Assembly: GCA_019828565.1 (NCBI GenBank)
Contig: JAHDYR010000025.1
Location: 248,001-312,000 of the forward strand
DNA: 64,000 bases
From: Carpediemonas membranifera
Lineage: Eukaryota > Fornicata
Direction: 5' to 3'
The notes beneath the pieces are model-generated. The model saw only the letters and a program-made list of their open reading frames with translations. It did not search any database and was not told the origin of the DNA. Position numbers and translations under genes: made by a program. This document shows, piece by piece, positions 56,942 through 64,000 of the stretch. Each line of letters opens with the position of its first letter. The stretch's first letter is position 1.

Positions 56942-58603
56942 CTACAGCCGGAGTGGGTAGAGCGCCTTGGGCTCGGCCATGGGCAGGTCGTCCATCGACA
57001 TCTTGGCCACATCCCCACCAAAGCTCACGCTGAACCACTTCCCGCCACTGTCCTTGAAGGCTGGCCGCCCATCCCCTGTGATCAGCTCCGTTGCCTCGAA
57101 CGGGAGCGCCAGCACCTCATGCAGGCCGGTGTCGAACTGATGCCGACTGACGTGGGTCTGGCCGCCGCAGGTCCAGCAGAGCAGGCGGGAATCGGTGCTA
57201 TACGGGTCGTAGAAGAGGCTCGTCGGCTGGCAGGGGAAGACCAGCGGCGTGGCCGTGGAGCAGACGTCGCCGACCGAGAAGCCAGGCAGTAACCGCGCCT
57301 GGGCAATACATACCGGTACCTCGCCAGCAAACAGCACGCGGGGCCCACTGAGGAAGACACTGCACACGTCGGTGACGGGGAGCCCGTCCTCGTCGCCCTC
57401 CTCGAAGTTCGAGTACTCGATCTCGCAGGCACCAAAGATGACGTCGACATGGAACGGCAGGGCCTGGAACCCGGTGATGTCCTTGCAATGACCCAGCCCG
57501 AGCTGGCCGTAGGAGTTCAGTCCCGCGATCAGCTGGTGGCTGCCCGACGTGAGCACGACGGAGTAGGACTCCGAGAGAATGGTGTCGGGGACGAAGGAGG
57601 AGGGCAGGGCGATCTGGTTGAATAACCGGCCGTCCTTGAACTGGCCTAAGAAGCCGTTGGTGTTTCGTCCGGCAACGACAAGCCCCACCGGTGTCAGGAG
57701 GAAAGAACGGTCGTCCGTAAGGTGAATTCCGACAACCAGCCTGTCCTTGTGCCATGCTGGCAGGTTTGACTCATACTTGGCGACGTCCGGGCACGCCGGG
57801 AACCGAAGACGGACGGGGTGCCGGATAGCCTCGAGAGCCACGTCTGCCCGACCCTCGCCCACGCCCAGCTGTCCGTTTTCACACGAGCCCCAGACGTAGA
57901 TGCCTTTGGGCGTCGTGGCGACGAGCGTGGACCCGTGGTTGCTGTGCATGTCGGTTATGGGTGGCATGCGGCGCCAGGTGTACTGTAGGTCGGGCGGATC
58001 AAGGTAGACCTCGGAGTAGCGGGCGAAGAGACGACCTGCGTACCTGCGAAGGAATCGGAAGTGGTGGTATTGTTTGACGATGCCGTCCTTCTCTGCTACT
58101 TGGTGGACGAAGAAAAACTTCTTGCAAAGGAACCAGGGCGCCTTATCTGGGTATGTCCGCTTTCTTTCCCGGTTCAATACGTCGGGGTCGGCCCCTGAGT
58201 GCATAAGAACGGCCCACAGAGTGCCCTGGAGGAGTGTGTGGAGCTGCTCGGGCAGCACTTGTCCGGCCGTCAAGTCGACGTTCATGCTCAGCTCTGGGCC
58301 ATCGCACATTATCTTCCTGGCCCGAGCGATCAATGATTCCGCCCTTGGCGAGAGGAATGGCGGCAAAGTGTCAAGCATGTGAATGAACTTCTTCTGAGCG
58401 TCCTCTAGGACATCCGAAGCATCGGAAACATCACGACGCCGTCGTATAAGTGATTCAAATTCGTATCTGATTGCACACGTCAACATTTGTGGGATGTTCC
58501 CCGGTGTTGAACTTGTGGCTAAGATTGATTGCTGGTATGCGTCAGCTAAGCATCGAAGCGTATTTCCTGTCATATCATTGCCCTTCCTGCCCTCATCTTC
58601 CAT
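56942..58603 (-). CDS. RCC1-like repeat protein with novel N-terminal module, paralogue 3
   Basis: This is a 553-residue intact member of the family. The N-terminal module has TSSTPGNIPQML, LSMNVDL, LHTLLQGTLWAVLM, SGADPD, then WFLCKKFFFVHQVAEKDGI and a YAGRLFARY segment. RCC1-like repeats follow: GIYVWGSCENGQLG and NSYGQLGLGHCKDITGFQAL, with RSFLLTPVGLVVAGRN between. I start at MEDEGRKG (58603); MTGNTL at 58573 is possible. The open frame runs back to a GTG at 58732. No membrane segment is seen. Compared with paralogue 1 the N-terminus is intact, which is what reveals the break in that gene. Confidence 0.8.
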   Translation of the reverse strand: MEDEGRKGNDMTGNTLRCLADAYQQSILATSSTPGNIPQMLTCAIRYEFESLIRRRRDVSDASDVLEDAQKKFIHMLDTLPPFLSPRAESLIARARKIMCDGPELSMNVDLTAGQVLPEQLHTLLQGTLWAVLMHSGADPDVLNRERKRTYPDKAPWFLCKKFFFVHQVAEKDGIVKQYHHFRFLRRYAGRLFARYSEVYLDPPDLQYTWRRMPPITDMHSNHGSTLVATTPKGIYVWGSCENGQLGVGEGRADVALEAIRHPVRLRFPACPDVAKYESNLPAWHKDRLVVGIHLTDDRSFLLTPVGLVVAGRNTNGFLGQFKDGRLFNQIALPSSFVPDTILSESYSVVLTSGSHQLIAGLNSYGQLGLGHCKDITGFQALPFHVDVIFGACEIEYSNFEEGDEDGLPVTDVCSVFLSGPRVLFAGEVPVCIAQARLLPGFSVGDVCSTATPLVFPCQPTSLFYDPYSTDSRLLCWTCGGQTHVSRHQFDTGLHEVLALPFEATELITGDGRPAFKDSGGKWFSVSFGGDVAKMSMDDLPMAEPKALYPLRL

Positions 58604-59066
58604 GATTTGTCTCGAATGACAAGGCACTGCCCGCGGCGAAATTGAGAGCCTATCCTGCTCGATATTTGGAAGATTTTTGACTCTGTCGGAGTCAGGACGA
58701 AGACGAAAACGTGGCAAAAGCGGTATATTCACGCCTTGGTCATCCTATTGTTTCGGCCCGACCCCGTTCCATTACCATTGTTGCAGTTTGACCAAAGAGC
58801 ATAGACGATGCCTGAGGTGCTGGAAACACGGGCACTGACTGATGGTCATGTGCGTCACCCGGCTTGATGTAGTTGCTGTCTGACGTGGGGCTCACCATTT
58901 GAGGCTCACGAGATCACCGGGTTCTCATCCGATGAGGATGATGAAGACGATCTCCCAGCCGACATAAGAAGGGAGGAGTGGGCCATGGTAGTATTGCGCA
59001 GTACAATAGCTTGGTTGACCCAATAGAGTCAGTCGAACCCAATCCTGCGAAAACTAGCCAGTCTTC
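58604..59066. other. Divergent intergenic region
   Basis: It contains a GCAGTTTG element at 58783. Otherwise I see nothing supportable. Confidence 0.4.
58783..58790 (-). promoter_or_regulatory. TAAACTGC-like element, one mismatch (RCC1-like paralogue 3)
   Basis: GCAGTTTG lies about 180 bases upstream of ATG 58603, further than usual, so support is weak. Confidence 0.25.
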
Positions 59067-59890
59067 ATGCCGTTCGAGAGGTCGTGGTTTGTGCTACTCT
59101 GAGATTCTGACATAGCCCTTTCTGCCATATTAAGTTGCCTCCGGACAACGAGGCCTTCCTCGTTCATGTGAAGAACTGCAAGACCCACCACGGCCGGGTT
59201 CCACGGAAAGCGGAGGATACGGCTCCAAAGAACATGCCAGTCAGAGAAGAGCCCGCCAAGCCCGCTCAGTTGCGCCAAGACACCGCTCAGCAGCACGAGA
59301 ATTCAGCGATCTCCGCTGTTTCAATCGTTTCTCCGCCTTCCCGCCCAACTAAGGATGTCCTACAGGAATCCGGCCTGAGATACAACACTGCCGCCTTCAG
59401 TCCCGCCTTCATGGCCAAGGAGAACCTGTCCGAGCCTGATGTCGAGCAGGAACAGCCCGTCAACCACGACGATACGATGCACAGCTTAGACCTCGATAAG
59501 GAGGAGTTCGAGGAGAGCTACGGGTACGACGACGACAGGTACGCCCCCAGCCCCAGTCCGAGTTATCATTCGGAGCCGACCGAGCCGTCGCCCCCGATCC
59601 CAGCGCGGGGCTACGCTGAGATCCACCGCAAGCAGCCCGCCGCCGCCCCTGTGCTGTCTCCCGTGCACGACCAGCGCTCCGACCCCGAGTTCGAACAGCG
59701 AAGGGCACCGCCGTCGACAATCAGAACCGAAGCCAGACCGCCGCGTGAACCAAAGCACCCCAGCCAGGTCCCGAAGTTCGTCGTAGCGGAGGGCCTGATG
59801 GACTTCTGTCCGTTCTGCGGCGTCCGGTTCATCGAGGATGCCTTATTCTGCGGCCGGTGCGGGGCGGAGCGGATGGCGTATGAGCCATGA
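59067..59890 (+). CDS. Zinc-finger/zinc-ribbon protein with a 20-nt first exon
   Basis: Exons are 59067-59086 and 59116-59890, giving 264 residues. The long frame has no ATG at its start. Splicing a 29-nt intron adds MPFERS and completes an N-terminal C2HC finger: Cys7, Cys10, His24 and Cys28 in CPFCHIKL...FLVHVKNC. The middle is disordered and Pro/Ser/acidic-rich. The C-terminus is a second zinc module, CPFCGVRFIEDALFCGRCG. The N-finger resembles ZC2HC1-type fingers, but the second ribbon differs, so no orthologue is named. Zinc binding is predicted; the partner is unknown. Confidence 0.78.
59087..59115 (+). other. Spliceosomal intron, 29 nt (zinc-finger protein)
   Basis: Donor GTTTGT, acceptor CTGACATAG, phase 2. 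It completes a Cys of the first zinc finger across the junction. Confidence 0.88.
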
Positions 59891-60041
59891 TCGCGCCGAA
59901 GTTGTACTCTAAATCACATGTCTCTGCTACACAGTCGTACTACTGCGCTCGTTGCCGCTGCCATCGTCACCATGGCCTGAAGTCGGTGGAGTCACGGTTG
60001 AAGTATAGGACTATCTTCCGCCAGCCGAGAGGACGGACATT

Positions 60042-60995
60042 GTGACGACGCATATGGACATACTTGACCGCGAAACTGATCCAGGGAGCTCGAAACAGTT
60101 CAAACCAATTTCGCCACTTGAGGCTGAAAGGATGGACGCAGAACCCGGCCGCCGCGGGTCCTCTGAGCTCAGTTCTCCGAGAAAGGGACAAGCATGCTTC
60201 TTTCATGCTGATATGAGCGAGCTGAAGCGCCCTCGTCTTTCCACCACAGCCAGCGGTGTGAGCCTTGAGCCCTACACCGCATTCGGAGCCTTCAAGTCAC
60301 CCCTACGTCTCGACGACCCTAACGCTGTGAAGCCACTGCTGGACGTCGTCCCCTCAAAGAACGCCTTCATCTGCGACCCGATGTGGCGGGTGGACGCCGA
60401 GACTGTCGCCCGCCTCCTCAACGGCCACGCCAGCGTCGACAAGGTCGGAAACAACTTTGACATCGTTGACTGTCGCAACGAGTACGAGTATAAGGGCGGC
60501 CACATCACTGGGGCGATCTCCTGCCCGACGCTCGACCAAGCTTTGGAGGCTCTGTTCGAGGACAACGACATGCGCCCGTCGGACCGCTGCATCATCCTCC
60601 ACTGCGAGTTCTCTGAGATGCGGGCGCCGATGCGGTACCAAGAGTTGTGCACGTACGACCAGCAGCTGGCAGCCGCATCATTTGATGAGGACATCACCGG
60701 GTTCTACCCCCAGATGTACGTGCTCGACGGCGGCTACTGTCAGTTTCACCGCCGCTTCCCGCAGCTGTGCCAGGGGGGTTATGTCCCGTGCTCGGAGGAG
60801 GACAACGATGCTTTCCTGCGAACATCGCGGTCGGGCTCGGTGACGTTCCGGAAGCACCCTGATCCTGATAGCCTATCCTATCTTGGACGTTCCAGCAGTC
60901 GAGGGTCGAGGCCGGCGAGTCGGCGAGCCAGTCGGATCACTACGCCGAAGTTTTCTGCCGACTTTGAAAGAGCGCTGACGTTTAATCTGGTGTAG
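60042..60995 (+). CDS. CDC25: Cdc25-type dual-specificity phosphatase
   Basis: The 317-residue protein carries a C-terminal rhodanese-fold Cdc25 domain: FDIVDCRNEYEYKGGHITGA, then the catalytic HCEFSEMRAP (Cys188, Arg194 of the CX5R loop), and YPQMYVLDGGYCQFHRRFPQ. Cdc25 removes inhibitory phosphates from cyclin-dependent kinases at G2/M. The N-terminus is short and contains SP/TP-type sites, typical of cell-cycle control. The Arg/Ser-rich C-terminal tail is an extra regulatory-looking segment. The start could also be MDILDRE a few codons in. Catalytic residues are intact. Confidence 0.93.
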   Translation: MTTHMDILDRETDPGSSKQFKPISPLEAERMDAEPGRRGSSELSSPRKGQACFFHADMSELKRPRLSTTASGVSLEPYTAFGAFKSPLRLDDPNAVKPLLDVVPSKNAFICDPMWRVDAETVARLLNGHASVDKVGNNFDIVDCRNEYEYKGGHITGAISCPTLDQALEALFEDNDMRPSDRCIILHCEFSEMRAPMRYQELCTYDQQLAAASFDEDITGFYPQMYVLDGGYCQFHRRFPQLCQGGYVPCSEEDNDAFLRTSRSGSVTFRKHPDPDSLSYLGRSSSRGSRPASRRASRITTPKFSADFERALTFNLV

Positions 60996-61547
60996 ATTCA
61001 GTATATGACACTATATGTATACCTATACATAGTAAACCGCAAGCACAGGCCGGGTTAGCGAGGTGTGTGGCTTGACCATGTTGGGTCTGCCTTTGTCTGC
61101 TCAGCAGCATTTGTCAAAGCAGCAATACTCGGGGACATCCAAACTATTGCTCCCGAGAGTCAATGAATCCAGTTACCGGGCTGGGCAACGGTCCAATCAT
61201 GTGCGCGTCACCTGCACAATATTCCATCACCTATTACCCACCCGACAACAAGCTTACCAACGACAACAACTGAACACAACACCATCAAGACTGAGGCACA
61301 ATAAAGCCATTACGCCAGCCGTGTCGCTGGAGCGGGGAAATTAGAAGGTGCGGTCAGCCGCGCCAGCAGAGGCCCCGGCAGTTACCCTCGGCATGAGCGA
61401 CGGTAATGTCGAGCTTGAGCCGATGGATGTCCCAACGACTGGGATACAGGCCTGGTTCTGCGGGAGAGTGTCGATCAATGCCGTCATGCCTCAGGGGCAC
61501 CGGTGAGAGGTGCGCGTAACCTGCACATTCTTTGGACAAGCATCCAG
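60996..61547. other. Intergenic region with a repeated 18-mer
   Basis: The sequence GTGCGCGTCACCTGCACA at 61201 recurs with one change at 61510, 38 bases before the ZNHIT1 ATG. A 93-codon frame (61063-61344) has no recognisable content. No RNA gene was recognised. Confidence 0.45.
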
Positions 61548-62038
61548 ATGCAGCGCCCACAGGCCGCAGCACCGGTCGAAAATGATGCATCAAGCTCAAC
61601 AGACTATGTATCGCGAGTATTGGAGCTTCGGGAGGAGATCAAGCGCTCCTGTGGCTTCCAGCTGTATTATACACCCGCTGGGGATAGAGAAATGACCAAC
61701 ATGATTGAGACGCGTCAGTACCCGTTTACAAAGATAACACAGAGTTCCGTACTCTCAAGAAGCAGGCCGGCTTGAAGGGCGCTGTGCAGAACATCCACTA
61801 CACCCGCCTAGTCCAAGCCCTGCAAGACGAGAAGGCCTCGGAGCGCCCGGACCCGAACTACTTCACGCTGGAGGCAGGAGAGTCGTCCAGGCCGCCCAGG
61901 CCATTCTGCTCGGTCTGTGGATACTGGGGCCTGTACAAGTGTCCGCAGAAGAAGTGCAACGCGAGAGTGTGCTCGATAGAGTGCCGCAAGGTGCATATCC
62001 AGGCCCAGAAGTGCGGTGCAAACATCGTAGTCAGTTGA
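61548..62038 (+). CDS. ZNHIT1: ZNHIT1/Vps71-like subunit of SWR1/SRCAP remodeller, one intron
   Basis: Exons are 61548-61713 and 61743-62038, giving 153 residues (human ZNHIT1 154). Splicing converts TRQYPF to TQFRTLKKQAG and joins two frames. Conserved features are LVQALQDEKA, PNYFTLEAGESSRPPRPFC and the HIT zinc finger with eight metal ligands (CSVCG, CPQKKCNARVC, ECRKVH, KC). ZNHIT1/Vps71 works with the remodeller that deposits H2A.Z. The N-terminal helix is weakly conserved. The start is ATG 61548; a GTG-led frame before it is not used. Confidence 0.9.
61714..61742 (+). other. Spliceosomal intron, 29 nt (ZNHIT1)
   Basis: Donor GTCAGT, acceptor ATAACACAG, phase 1. Removal fuses the two ZNHIT1 frames. 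Confidence 0.9.
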
Positions 62039-62217
62039 TGGGCGTGTTGCTCGCCCTTGCTCTGGAACAGTAAAGCTTAGCGACAGTACGAAGGCCTGGC
62101 TGAAAACCGGGCGTCGTCAAGACAATCAGCAGGCATGGGATGGGCACAGTAAGCTCTAGCAGCCCTGCTCGCTGGCCTGGGCGATGACGACTTGGGACAG
62201 TCGGGCAAATTGCGACG

Positions 62218-62982
62218 ATGAGTGAACTTGCGGGGAAAAGAAAGCATGCGGTCACTGAGAACGGAGAACTGCTGTCTATGAGCTGCATAGTCATAGAAAA
62301 TATACCAAGAGGCACTCAGCTGCGGACGATCATCCAGTTTGTGAGGGATGCGGGCCCAATCCGCCAGTTCCACAAGTCTCAGGAGCCGATGATCTCTCTT
62401 TCGTACCCAGACAGCGATAGCGAGGGCGATATCTCAGCAGTGATCGCGTTCCTTCATGAGCTCTCGGCCGAGCAAGCCACAGATCACGGCATCCTCGACG
62501 GAGCCCCCATGGTGCCCGGCGGACCCCGGATGAAGGTCCGCAGGGCTGCTGACTCCGATCTTCCACGCCTATTTACTGACGAAATCGGCAAGGGCGAGGC
62601 CAAGGCCGAGGAGAAGCGCAGCAAGGCCCTCGCAACGCAGCGTCGCAAGACAGACTGGACCGGCGATGATGAGGATATTGCCGGGTTTGTGCCTCATACG
62701 GTAGTCGTTAGGGGCGCATATGCCCCGGATGAGATGGCTATCGACGTCAAGAAGCGCGTGAGGGAGGCCGCTATGAAGTTCGGCCGGGTCGACTCTGTCA
62801 AGGCACCCGAGTCGGCCGACCAGGTTATTCTGGTGCGGTATATGCCGGTGCCTGGCAACCAGGACGCGGCGGTGGGGGCGGCCCGGGGCTTCATGGTGGC
62901 TGTCGAGACGGGCCAGGTGGACGCTGTCGGTGAGGATGCGTGCGCTTATCTCTGGGACGGCGAGGAGACATTTGAGGCATGA
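62218..62982 (+). CDS. Tat-SF1/CUS2-like U2 snRNP splicing factor (RRM + UHM)
   Basis: The 254-residue protein has a divergent first RRM (SMSCIVIENIPRGTQLRTII), a basic linker ending KALATQRRKTDW, and a second RRM of the UHM type (TVVVRGAYAPDEMAIDVKKR, then ending AYLWDGEE). The linker LD/TDW motif and the WDG end match Tat-SF1/CUS2, which chaperones U2 snRNP through SF3b1. It therefore partners functionally with SF3B5 in the same window. The protein is minimal: it lacks the long acidic tail of animal Tat-SF1. SPF45-like UHM proteins are less likely. Confidence 0.82.
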   Translation: MSELAGKRKHAVTENGELLSMSCIVIENIPRGTQLRTIIQFVRDAGPIRQFHKSQEPMISLSYPDSDSEGDISAVIAFLHELSAEQATDHGILDGAPMVPGGPRMKVRRAADSDLPRLFTDEIGKGEAKAEEKRSKALATQRRKTDWTGDDEDIAGFVPHTVVVRGAYAPDEMAIDVKKRVREAAMKFGRVDSVKAPESADQVILVRYMPVPGNQDAAVGAARGFMVAVETGQVDAVGEDACAYLWDGEETFEA

Positions 62983-63206
62983 GGGGGCTGTTTTTCCTCT
63001 TCGCTGGCCGTTGAAAAGGGCCCAGCCTGGATGGCGGCACTGACGATGGTGGCAGGCAAGCACTCTGGCCAGCAATGCAACGCAGTATAGTCCTGTGGGG
63101 CCCCATTTCTTCCCTGACGACCGTGCCGAGACCCAGCGCCGTCGGTCTCGCGCTGTCATGGTGCCGCATAAATATCACCACGAACACGAAAGAACACGTC
63201 ATCAGG

Positions 63207-63740
63207 ATGCAATCAAGCATGAGATCAGTACTTAGCTCCTTTGCTGCGGGATGCTTTGCTAGCTACGGTACTACGAGGATCACTAGGGGTCTACATGACC
63301 TTGGGACGCCAAAGCATGAGCGAACTCGCCTGGCGCAGTCCGATTCAATGGTCGATAGCGGAATCGGTATGGCACTGGACACACTGCTTCACTGCTTCGC
63401 TCCCGAGCCCAGCGATTTGACCGAGACGATGGTCTTCGGCGGCCTCATCGGTGGCGCGGGGTCCGCGCTCCAGTCTGTGCTCACGGGCGGAACCAACATG
63501 GAGCATGCCGAGGCCGCCATCGAAGGCGCACTTGACGGGCTGGTCATGGATTCTCTTCTGTTCGTTAGTGGCGGCGAACGGGCAATGGATCTTGTCTGGG
63601 CAGGAGCGGCTGCCAGCGCCGTTACTAGTCTGCTCAGTCGCGATAGGTCCCTGCAGAAGGCCGGCCGTGCAGCTGTTGGGGGCGGGATATACTGGGGGCT
63701 GTTTGCAGTTGGCACGCAGTTCTTCTCGAAGCACAAGTAG
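63207..63740 (+). CDS. Small Gly/Ala-rich membrane-like protein, unknown
   Basis: The 177-residue product starts at MQSSMRSVLSSF. It has three or four short hydrophobic, glycine-rich stretches (MVFGGLIGGAGSALQSVL, AWAGAAASAVTSLL-like, AAVGGGIYWGLFAVG) with GxxxG spacing. The pattern recalls Tim17/22/23 or peroxin-11-like channel proteins, but I cannot see a diagnostic motif. Loss of classical mitochondria in metamonads would make a Tim-like protein noteworthy. The open frame before 63207 is unlikely to be coding. Confidence 0.5.
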   Translation: MQSSMRSVLSSFAAGCFASYGTTRITRGLHDLGTPKHERTRLAQSDSMVDSGIGMALDTLLHCFAPEPSDLTETMVFGGLIGGAGSALQSVLTGGTNMEHAEAAIEGALDGLVMDSLLFVSGGERAMDLVWAGAAASAVTSLLSRDRSLQKAGRAAVGGGIYWGLFAVGTQFFSKHK

Positions 63741-64000
63741 AAGCCAGCGCTTTGAGTGGCTGGCCAGACTCGCGCGACGCAGGATGAACGATTCATGAGG
63801 GTTCCATACATAAATTCGCGAGTTTCCTGAAATGAAAATGTTTGAGTCTGCCGAAATGGATCCACAATTAATCTCCAGCTGTGGGCGAAGAAATATGAGA
63901 CAGATGAGGGCCTAAGAGGACCTTATACTGGGTCTGATTTGCCTCTCGGGCTCAAACGGAGTTTTTGCCATTTTTGCCAAAACCTTCATTGACTCCAAGG

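Noticed and set aside
61063-61344. A 93-codon plus-strand frame upstream of ZNHIT1.
   Set aside because: Composition is not coding-like, and it contains one copy of the repeated 18-mer that looks regulatory.
1-64000. CRISPR arrays, insertion sequences, integrated viral genes or long terminal repeats.
   Set aside because: None was seen. No direct-repeat arrays, transposase catalytic domains, capsid or polymerase genes were recognised in any frame.

Overview
This is a window of nuclear DNA from a microbial eukaryote. It is compact and GC-rich in coding sequence. It carries about 40 protein genes on both strands and no bacterial-style operons. The gene set is eukaryotic: SPT6, TAF6, DNA primase large subunit, importin-5, VPS26, BBS4, RPL9, a TEY-type MAP kinase, Cdc25, Bub3, SF3B5 and a Tat-SF1/CUS2 homologue. 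BBS4 indicates a ciliated or flagellated cell. An archaeal-type alanyl-tRNA synthetase, short intergenic gaps and 28-41 nt introns with Giardia-like 3' ends point to a free-living fornicate metamonad, perhaps a Carpediemonas-like organism. That placement is inference from family knowledge; no search was run.

Layout. 0-9.7 kb: the end of a desaturase-like gene, KEOPS subunit Pcc1, a coiled-coil protein, a large FG-GAP/Cys-rich/ankyrin receptor, a divergent BBS4 / SRP-receptor-beta pair, and VPS26. 9.8-18.8 kb: primase large subunit, FAD synthase, a 1205-aa coiled-coil protein, RCC1-like paralogue 1 with a reading-frame break, and SOSS-B. 19-31.7 kb: archaeal-type AlaRS, ankyrin-DHHC palmitoyltransferase, SF3B5 in three pieces, Bub3, a START-like protein, MAPK with three introns, an HTH protein and TAF6. 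31.8-46.4 kb: RCC1-like paralogue 2, importin-5, an AAAP transporter, a 1.3-kb stretch with no recognisable gene, RanBP9-like protein and SPT6. 46.8-64 kb: small unknown proteins, RPL9, a FUSC/ArAE-like membrane protein, a short p115/Uso1-like protein, a PAS histidine kinase, RCC1-like paralogue 3, a zinc-ribbon protein, Cdc25, ZNHIT1, Tat-SF1 and a small membrane-like protein.

Three signals cut across the window. First, at least 17 tiny introns (28-38 nt) can be placed because splicing restores conserved protein sequence or frame. Several are invisible to ORF callers because they keep the frame singly or in pairs. Second, an 8-mer, TAAACTGC or its complement, lies just upstream of about ten start codons and looks like a promoter element. 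Third, three dispersed paralogues share an N-terminal module that I do not recognise, joined to RCC1-like repeats; this is the best candidate here for an undescribed protein family. A bacterial-style multi-PAS histidine kinase without a receiver domain is the other outstanding accessory gene.
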